Shown here: positions 57,171-64,000 of the stretch, piece after piece
Numbering within the stretch: the first letter of the stretch is position 1
Layout of the letters: every line of letters begins with the position of its first letter
From: Poecilobothrus nobilitatus
Taxonomy: Eukaryota > Arthropoda > Insecta > Diptera > Dolichopodidae
Assembly: GCA_947095535.1 (NCBI GenBank)
Contig: OX352772.1
Coordinates: forward strand, 105,160,449 to 105,224,448
Length of the DNA: 64,000 bases
Direction of reading: 5' to 3'
Position numbers and translations under genes: made by a program
The notes under the pieces: model-generated
Told to the model about the DNA's origin: nothing
What the model saw: the letters and a program-made list of their open reading frames with translations, nothing else
Database searches by the model: none

Positions 57171-58560
57171 TTATTTTCCAAAATTTTTAATATGCTTTTT
57201 TAGAGATGATTTGAACTTTTCAGCATTTTTATAATCCTTTATGTAATCCGGTAAATTATTATATAATTTAACTGCGCTATTTTTCAGTCTGTTGTGTTTA
57301 GTGGACGTTCTAGCTTTGGGTATATTTAGTTTAAATTTGTTTCTTGTGTTATAATTATGTATTTCGTTTTGTTTATTTAGTATCCAATTTGACTTTAGGT
57401 TTTTGCTTAAAATATTATAAATATGTTTACACTTTGCGAAGTAGATTAGTTGATTAATATCTAATTCTTCTGTCACCATATATAGATTTTTTGTGCTGCA
57501 TCTCATATCTCATATCTTATATAAGATTTTTAGTGCTTTATTCATTATTGTACCAATTTGTTTTAGATGAAAACTCGAACAATGGCTCCAGCTAGTAATG
57601 TTATATTTAATTTTGGATAAAATATGTCCAATATAGATGGCGTTTAGCTACTTTCAAAGGAACTCCCTCCGATCTTCTGATAATCATTACTAAGTATAGG
57701 AATTGTTTTTAATTTGTTTTATGTGGTTATGCCATTTTAAATTTTCATCAATAGTGACTCCCAAATATTTTACATCATGTGCTCTGATTGGTGACTGATT
57801 GTTAATTTTTATTTTTATTTCATACCCTCTTCTCAGATCAGGCTTAAAAATCATATAATTGGTTTTTTTTTATATTCATAATAAATAAGTTCATTCACTT
57901 TTAACCAATTACAAAATTTTTTCAAGTCCTCAATTAATACAGTTTCTAATTCAGAAAGAGTGCTTGCTTTAGCAATAAATATATATTTTGAAATATTATA
58001 TTTTGGCATTATGCTACAGTTAGCCATATTCATAATGTATAGTAAATATAAAAGAGGACCTATTAGTGATCCTTGTTGTATTACCACTCAGTGTATTGTT
58101 AATTTTCGTACATTGCGTTCTATTTGTTAAGTAGTTTTTTAATAAATCTTTTGCTACACCTCTTATTCCCATATCCTCTATGATATTTAAGAGTTTTTCA
58201 TGATTTACAATATCAAATGCTTTAGTTAAATCTACAAAGATTGCTGCTACATATTTTCCATCATCAAGTGCTTCTTGTATTTGTTCAATTGTAGTACTAA
58301 CAGCTGATTCGGTCGTATTATTTTCTAAAAAACCATACTGATTGTTGTCAAATCCAATTGTTTTGTTTACAAAAGTTCTTATTCTCATATTAATTATTTT
58401 TTCAAAAATTTTACTTAATGAGTTCAGTATGGATATTGGTCTATAATTTCCACAGTCTGTTTTCGATTCACTTTTGTAAACTGGGGTTTTTATAGCTTCT
58501 TTCAAGCAGTTAGGAAATATACCCATCGATAAACTTTTGTTTACTATATTTGACAATAGC
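57171..58560 (-). pseudogene. Family K-like non-LTR reverse transcriptase
   Basis: Read leftward: KSLSMGIFPNCLKEAIKTPV, CGNYRPISILNSLSKIFEKI, QYGFLENNTTESAVSTTI and FVDLTKAFDIVNHEKLLNI, then KNYLTNRTQCTKINNTLSG (58556-58100). A shifted frame gives VIQQGSLIGPLLYLLYI and SKYIFIAKASTL, where the active-site YADD is replaced by IAKA, so the catalytic aspartates are lost. The C-terminus (57506-57171) reads NEIHNYNTRNKFKLNIPKAR and YNNLPDYIKDYKN, like family K at 34.6 kb. The 5' end is cut at the hairpin repeat (58561). Confidence 0.85.
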
Positions 58561-58700
58561 TTTTTAGCACATTTCCAAAAAAATTTTGAAAAAATGTGCT
58601 TATTAGGTTCACTCTGTCCGTCGTCCGTCCGTCCGTTTGTTTACAAAACTTCTACACCCTTAAAGATAGAAAAAAAATTTTAACCAAAGATACGTCTCTT
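58561..58700. repeat. Inverted partial copy of the 23.4-24.6 kb repeat end
   Basis: The hairpin AGCACATTTCC...AAATGTGCT (~58566-58601) is followed by TTCACTCTGTCCGTCGTCCG, the GTCC run, then TTACAAAACTTCTACACC. All of it is the reverse complement of 24490-24628. The copy breaks off in an A run at ~58700, where family H sequence begins. Confidence 0.85.
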
Positions 58701-58739
58701 AAAAAAAAAAAATTTGTAACTTCTTTTATGATCATTTTC

Positions 58740-59510
58740 AACAAGTTTATCGTCCAACAGCACCATTTACAACTTCGACTAATTCTTTATCTAATAGCTC
58801 GAATTTGCTAATTACAGACTTGTATCAGTCTCAAAGTGAAATTCTTGAAACATTTTTGAGCCTTGCTGTAAAATAGGGTGCTGGTCCGATTTGTCCGAAG
58901 TTAATTCCTCCAATCTTTTTTATATGTTCTCACAGTCTAATTTTTCCTCTTTATTTTATTTTCAATAAGTCACTTTTAATTGGGATTTTCCCACAAGAGT
59001 GGAAATCATCTTAGTTAACCCCTATCTTTAAAAAAGGGTTTAGATAGAGCATCGGTGGAAAACTGTCGAAGTATAGTAATCCTTTCGACTATATCGAAAA
59101 TATTTGAAATTGTCGTTGATAAAATTACTCCTATCATAAATCCAAAACTCAATGAACAACAACATGGTTTCAGAAAGGTTTGTTCGACTACAACGAACCT
59201 TATGGTTTCCACATCTGAAATCCTGAATCAAATGGAGAAAGGATATCAAGTTGATGCAATTTACACTGATTTTAGCAAAGCTTTCGATCGTGTAGATCAC
59301 TTCACTTTGCTAAACCAACTATTAACTTTTGGCATTTTATTTCTTGAGTGGCTTACCTCTTATCTTTCAGAAAGAACTCAAAATGTTAAATTTCAAGATG
59401 TATTATTCAACACAATCGGTGTTACTTTCGGTGTTCCACAAGGAAGCCATTTAGGCTCGCTTTTACCGTTATTTACTAGAAAATTTACTAGTCAAAACCC
59501 TATATAATGG
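58740..59510 (+). pseudogene. Jockey-like reverse transcriptase (family H)
   Basis: Shifted early blocks read GAGPICPKLIPPIFF and LLIGIFPQEWKSS (58880-59010). The open frame at 59055-59507 carries ENCRSIVILSTISKIFEIVV, EQQHGFRKVCSTTTNLM, IYTDFSKAFDRVDHFTLL (first catalytic Asp), WLTSYLSERTQNVKFQDV and GVPQGSHLGSLLPLF. It breaks off just before the YADD box. The same family is seen at 8798-9127, which contains the following part. Confidence 0.87.
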
Positions 59511-60466
59511 TAACATTTTATACATAACAGACAATATTTTTATCTATTATATATTATATAAATACTTTTTCTATATAATGTATCTACTATATATATGCAT
59601 ATGGAATCAATTTTGTTGATACCGAAACACATAATAATAGATATTCTCAATTTCACTTTTTATGAAAGTGAATGTATCTTTCCTTTACATAAAACACAAA
59701 AATTTAATTAACAATTTAGAAATTTAATACTTAATTCTGATATATGTACTCTAATATAATATTCAAAATTCTTATTAATTTTAAAAAACATAAAACTACT
59801 TATTTACTAGCCACAACCTTATACATAACAAACAAAATTTTAATCAATAGTCTAGAAATTTTTTCCCTTGTAACTACTTACTTTGATTGTTTTCTTTTTG
59901 GATACACATTATTTATTAACTTTAATTTTAAATTTTTTCATTTTAATTTTTATTCACTTATTTTGGCACTAATATTTTTTTTTATCATTTTATTTTTTTT
60001 ACTATTATTTTTTATAAAAATTTTATTATTTACTTTGTTTTTTTGTATGGATCCACATTGTTATAGTTCACTACAACTAGATAAAATCACTGTTATGATA
60101 AAAATGCATTTTGCTACAGTACGATCTTTGAAAACAAATGAACAAGTTTCTTCTTCGAAACAGCTAAACAAATCCATTTTGTTTCCAATTATTATTGGCT
60201 GTAATTAGAACGTTTACAAAGTAGAATTTTTGTTTTCACTAAGTTAATTACATATTTTCGATACTATTCTTTTATGACTGTGGTTAATAATTTCTTTAAA
60301 TTTAAATAATTATAATAATATTATTTAAATTATATTATTAAATTTAAATAATTATAATAATATAATTTAAATAATGAACAATAATGAAGGTCGTAAATAT
60401 TAAAGTTTTTTTTAAGAACAAATCTGTCATATATTATTTTAATTTTATATTAATACTTTAAAGATA
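59511..60466. other. AT-rich stretch before element B2, no convincing gene
   Basis: A 154-codon frame (59744-60208) is open, but its product is dominated by F, I, L and N, and I do not recognise it. Around 60292-60380, AATAATTATAATAATATAAT-type words repeat. Part of it may be the 5' region of the family B copy that follows. Confidence 0.5.
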
Positions 60467-61885
60467 ATGGTGGATAATAACATAAATATGAAAGATCTTT
60501 TAAGAATAAATCACTACATTCAATTTAATTTTGATGAAGTAAATTCTGAATGTAAAAACAATTTTAATATTATTTATTTAAATATCCAGAGTCTGAGAAA
60601 TAAGTTGTATAATTTAGAAACATTAATTGAAACTTTAAAATTCAGTATCAACGTTATTGTTCTAACAGAAATTTGGTTACTTAATGCTGAAAATAATTTC
60701 TTTAACATTCAGGGCTTTAATGCTTATTTTTCTAATACAGAGAGGGCTTATGGAGGTGTTGCCATCTACGTTAATGAGGAGATTAGTAGCTATCAAATTT
60801 ATTGTGAGGAATTTGAAAACAGTAATATTTTAGGAGTAAAATTAGTGAAACAGAATTTGAATATTTTGGGTATATATAGAGTTTCATGAAACACCCATTG
60901 ACTCTTTTATTAACAAAATAGATGCAGTTACATATCAATATAAGAAAACGCTAATTCTAGATGATATTAACTTACTAAACTAAGTAAGCTACTAAATGAA
61001 ATAAGCACTAATATAAGCACGTACATAAATACCTTATTAAGCAATGGTTTTCTAGTTTGTAACAGAATCTCAGAAGACTTTGCAACTAGGATTAGTAGAA
61101 ATTCAAGAACAATTATAGACCACGTTATTACCGACATTGTTGAAAACTAATATTTCTTCCATATCTTGGACACTTTTCTCTCTGATTATCAAATGATCTT
61201 TTTAAGTATAAAACAGTTTCCAGTAACAGATAAAATTAATTCTTATAAAACTGTTCTCAACTATGAAAATATTTCCCACAATAATATCTGGAATAATACT
61301 CCTGAACTCCTACGAGAGTATTGATGATTTAGTTAATAGTCTAAAACAAATTATTAATGTAAACACACAAATTGTCGTAGTAAAAAATAGGGACATATTA
61401 AGAAAATAGAACGTAGATGACATATTAAAACAAATGAAATTGGAAGACTCCTTTTTCAAATATAAGAAAAAATATCTAGATAATATCCATGTTACCACAT
61501 TATTTAACAAGTATAAATTGAGGGTTAAAAAATTAATAATGGAGGCAAAAAAAAAATTACTTTTCTAATGAAATTAATAGGCAACTGTAGTAGTTATAAA
61601 AAACTTTGGAATTATTATAAAAAGTAACTCCGATTTAATGAGGCCGATTAAGGTAATTAATTATAACAACAAAGTTTTTGAAAATGAAAATGAAATTACA
61701 ACAGTGTTTAACGAATACTTCCTAAACGTTGGAAATGTGTTAAATATTCCATCAGATAAAATTAAAGGCAAAATTAAATCTTTTGAACTACTTATATTTT
61801 CTGGATTGAGAATGGAAAATTTTTGTAAAATATCGTCGTCAAAATTGAATCTTTTCAAAATTTGTGAGCTTAGTTCAATATAAAA
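60467..61885 (+). pseudogene. Family B non-LTR element, endonuclease part (B2)
   Basis: The first block (60467-60889) reads NIIYLNIQSLRNKLYNLETL, VIVLTEIWLLNAENNF and ERAYGGVAIYV, closely matching element B at 22201-22650. Shifted blocks follow: LVCNRISEDFATRISRNS, TIIDHVITDIVEN and FLSDYQMIFLSI, in which the SDH motif is changed to SDY. The linker reads KLEDSFFKYKKKYLDN and FNEYFLNVGNVLNIP. The element stops at ~61885, before RT, next to the hAT gene. The conserved SDH histidine is lost, so the nuclease would be inactive even if read through. Confidence 0.85.
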
Positions 61886-61897
61886 ACATAAAATGTT

Positions 61898-63275
61898 TTA
61901 ATTTATCTCGATAATTTCTTCCCGTGAGTTCAGTTTCTTTAATTCATCGTCTGCAGTTAACCCAATAAAAATATCTTCTGTGTTTAAATGTTTGTTTTCA
62001 TCACATGGATCTATTTCACTGAGAGATTTAAGAGTTTTTAAATGTTCTGATTTTATATAATTGGTTAAAATAAGAAGTAAATTCTGATGCATAACATTAT
62101 AAAGACGATGAATCCTTACTTTTTCGAACTGAAATTCTTTATTCATTAAGTTTATAATTTGTAGCACATACGATAAGAATAAAAAATATATTTTGTAATG
62201 CGGGTTATCTAGATCTTGGCTAATTTCTATTGCAGAAGACACATTATCTTCAAAATTAGAAGATAGAAAATAATATTTAAAAGCAGACCACTGCTCTAAA
62301 ATGCGATTTACAACGCTTTCAACTGACAACCATATTGTCTGAGATGGTGATAAAATTTTATGAACATTTATGGCAAAATATTCTTGAAATTCTTTGTATT
62401 CACAAATTCTTTTTGAGTTATGGCTGAAGTGATTGTATATATTTCTAGTAAACTTTTCTATTGAAAATGGGAATTTTTTGCAAGCACTGCTTGAGCATAT
62501 ATGCAATGAATGACATATGCATCGCATGTGAAATATATTTGGATTCAATTCTTTGTATCTCGCTTGAAGACCAGTTAAATGACCCGACATAACTGCTGCT
62601 CCGTCAGTTGCAACAGCAATTATATTATTAATTGGAATATTAAAATCATTAAAAAACTGTTTTAAGGAGTCGAATATACTGGCAGCATCAGTCTTTTCAA
62701 TTTTAATTAAACCAATAAATAAATCTCGAATTCTTTTTTGAATTGAATCGTACACTCTTGCTACAATAGCCAAAGCTTTGTCCGAAGAAACATCAGTAGT
62801 TTCATCTATGATTATAGAAAAATTATTATTTTTTAAAATTTCAGATATATTGCGTTTACTTTCTTCAGCCAAAATATTTGTCAAATATGTTGTTTTTGTT
62901 TTTCCACATCGAATTGCTTGTTCAATTTTTGAGTCATGAAAAATTGTTTCATTGATCCTGGTAACATATCCATTAAACTTATTGGTAAATTATTTACTAA
63001 GCAAAACATAACTAATCTCAATTCGGCTTCTTCCACAAGTTTGTTAAATGGTTTAGCACAGTTTTTGGAACAGAAATTCGAAATATCCATACTTGTTTTC
63101 TTCTGATCAACATTTTTTATATGAATAGTTTTTATTTCATGCAGTTTCAGATGGTAGATTATATTTGTCATAATCTTGTTACATACTGTGCAGCAGGCCT
63201 GGCCATCTATTTGTAATCCAAAAAAAATCCGCTTTCCATTTTTCTTGGAACTTTTTTTTTATTTTCAGATACTAT
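61898..63275 (-). pseudogene. hAT transposase with BED-like zinc finger
   Basis: Read leftward, a BED-like finger lies at ~63275-63110: KFQEKWKADFFGLQIDGQAC, then CTVCNK...YHLKLHEIKTIH, giving CxxC and HxxxxH. Two frames follow (63171-62881 and 62884-61898), joined by one shift near 62930 (IRCGKTKTTYLTNILAEESK is read across it). Catalytic blocks are FSIIIDETTDVSSDKAL (Asp 27 of the second frame) and IIAVATDGAAVMSG (Asp 94), then HMRCICHSLHICSSSACKKF. The C-terminal dimerisation region with the catalytic Glu ends early at 61898, so the copy is probably 3'-truncated. An acidic exon-like piece (NGNEIENNEKEKNVEDIQEI) lies at ~63510-63400 before a GTAAGT donor. I regard it as a member of the KIAA1586/ZBED-like hAT group. 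Confidence 0.85.
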
Positions 63276-63519
63276 TTTTTTCTCTAAAATGGGTATGGGT
63301 ATGGGAATATTTAACAATAATTTTATAACATAAAATGTATAATTATAATTCTAAAATAAGAGGTAGCTACTTATGTATGTTAGTTATTATAACTTACATA
63401 TTATTGTTTTTATCATCTTCTTCACTTAAAATCTCCTGAATATCTTCAACATTTTTTTCTTTTTCATTGTTTTCAATTTCATTTCCATTTGATTCAGTTT
63501 TACTTTTTTTAAACAAATA

Positions 63520-63859
63520 TCTACATTTACATAAATATAAATAGCTTTAACATTATTTCTTTAATTTCTACTTAAAATTTACTTTTCCATGGCTAACACT
63601 CGGTTACGTTTTAAATAATATTACAAATTACAAATTAAACTGGCAATTAATTAAAACCCACCATTAACTAACGTTTACTTTTAACCATATATTAGTTATA
63701 CTTTTGAATTTTGAATTTCAGAAAATGACATTTAAATTTTAATATTAATAAATAGAAAAAACACAAAATTTTTTTTCTATGTCAAATGCTCAAATTTGAA
63801 TATAGTGCTAAAAAGATTTTTTGTTTTGCAAAAAAAAAATGTATTATTTTGGAAATTTG
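63520..63859. other. 5' non-coding part of the hAT element
   Basis: AT-rich sequence between the acidic exon and the terminus, with no further protein-like frame. A promoter for the transposase would be expected here, but no motif stands out. Confidence 0.45.
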
Positions 63860-63982
63860 TAAAAATGTAGGAAATTTGTAAAAATGTATCATTTTGGAAA
63901 TTTGTGTATCAATGTATCAATTACAAAAATTTTACTAAAAATGTATCCCATTTGATACAATTGTATCAAAGTGGCAACACTG
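63860..63982 (-). repeat. hAT terminus with subterminal repeats
   Basis: On the minus strand the sequence from 63982 reads CAGTGTTGCCACTTTGATAC, a typical hAT inverted-repeat start. Inside it, short repeats of TTTGGAAATTTGTAAAAATG and GTATCAAT-type words fill 63860-63960, as is usual for transposase-binding ends. GTCATGAT (63983-63990) would be the 8-bp target duplication. The matching left end was not found beside 61.9 kb. Confidence 0.7.
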
Positions 63983-64000
63983 GTCATGATCTATAATTTT

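Noticed and set aside
59744..60208. Open frame of 154 codons on the plus strand with hydrophobic stretches
   Set aside because: The apparent membrane segments come from T-rich DNA; no family features and no conserved neighbour.

Overview
The window is eukaryotic, strongly AT-rich and made almost entirely of transposable-element remains. I see no convincing single-copy host gene, no rRNA and no bacterial features. The mix of superfamilies (piggyBac, P/THAP, Harbinger, hAT, Polinton, Ty1/copia, Ty3/gypsy, several jockey/CR1-like families, one RNase H-bearing I/LOA/R1-like element and a tRNA-derived SINE) points to an arthropod, most likely an insect. The 3' end of the RNase H element (9.13 kb) resembles elements I know from flies, so a dipteran is a reasonable but unproven guess. 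Family calls rest on protein motifs read by eye; no search was run.

Layout. 1-8180: tandem array of a 3708-bp unit (two nearly identical full copies and one partial, diverged copy), each unit carrying a dead piggyBac transposase (- strand) and a dead copia gag-protease (+ strand). 8.2-12.7 kb: an exon-like remnant, a jockey-like scrap, an RNase H-type non-LTR element (-) and a Polinton DNA polymerase remnant (-). 12.76-15.0 kb: a second, broken piggyBac (-). 15.3-15.8 kb: the 3' end of a non-LTR element.

15.96-34.4 kb: a four-level nest. A jockey-like element (family J, - strand) is split by an element with long inverted repeats. That element contains a non-LTR element (A, + strand, flanked by T12A). 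A in turn is split twice: by a second non-LTR element (B, - strand) and by an LTR gypsy element with a 4-bp GACT target duplication. The reading frames of J and A rejoin across the insertions, which makes the nesting strongly supported.

34.4-36.1 kb: another non-LTR element (K, -). 37.2-42.4 kb: a P-superfamily transposon with a THAP domain between 59-bp inverted repeats, apparently sitting inside the first exon of a Harbinger transposase (37.1-43.6 kb, +), whose accessory protein lies beyond it on the other strand (43.7-44.5 kb). 45-47 kb: a duplicated ~0.9-kb non-coding unit. 49-51.7 kb: a well-preserved relative of J. 51.7-52.2 kb: piggyBac C-terminus. 52.5 kb: a SINE with perfect target duplications. 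53.7-56.7 kb: an old two-ORF element (C). 57.2-61.9 kb: three more reverse-transcriptase remnants. 61.9-64.0 kb: a hAT transposon with a recognisable terminus.

The genes do not work together as a pathway: each is a self-replication gene, and most are broken. The best-preserved are the P-like transposase, the family J reverse transcriptase at 49.8-51.4 kb and the hAT transposase. Several breaks in the P-like gene sit in homopolymer runs and may be base-calling errors.
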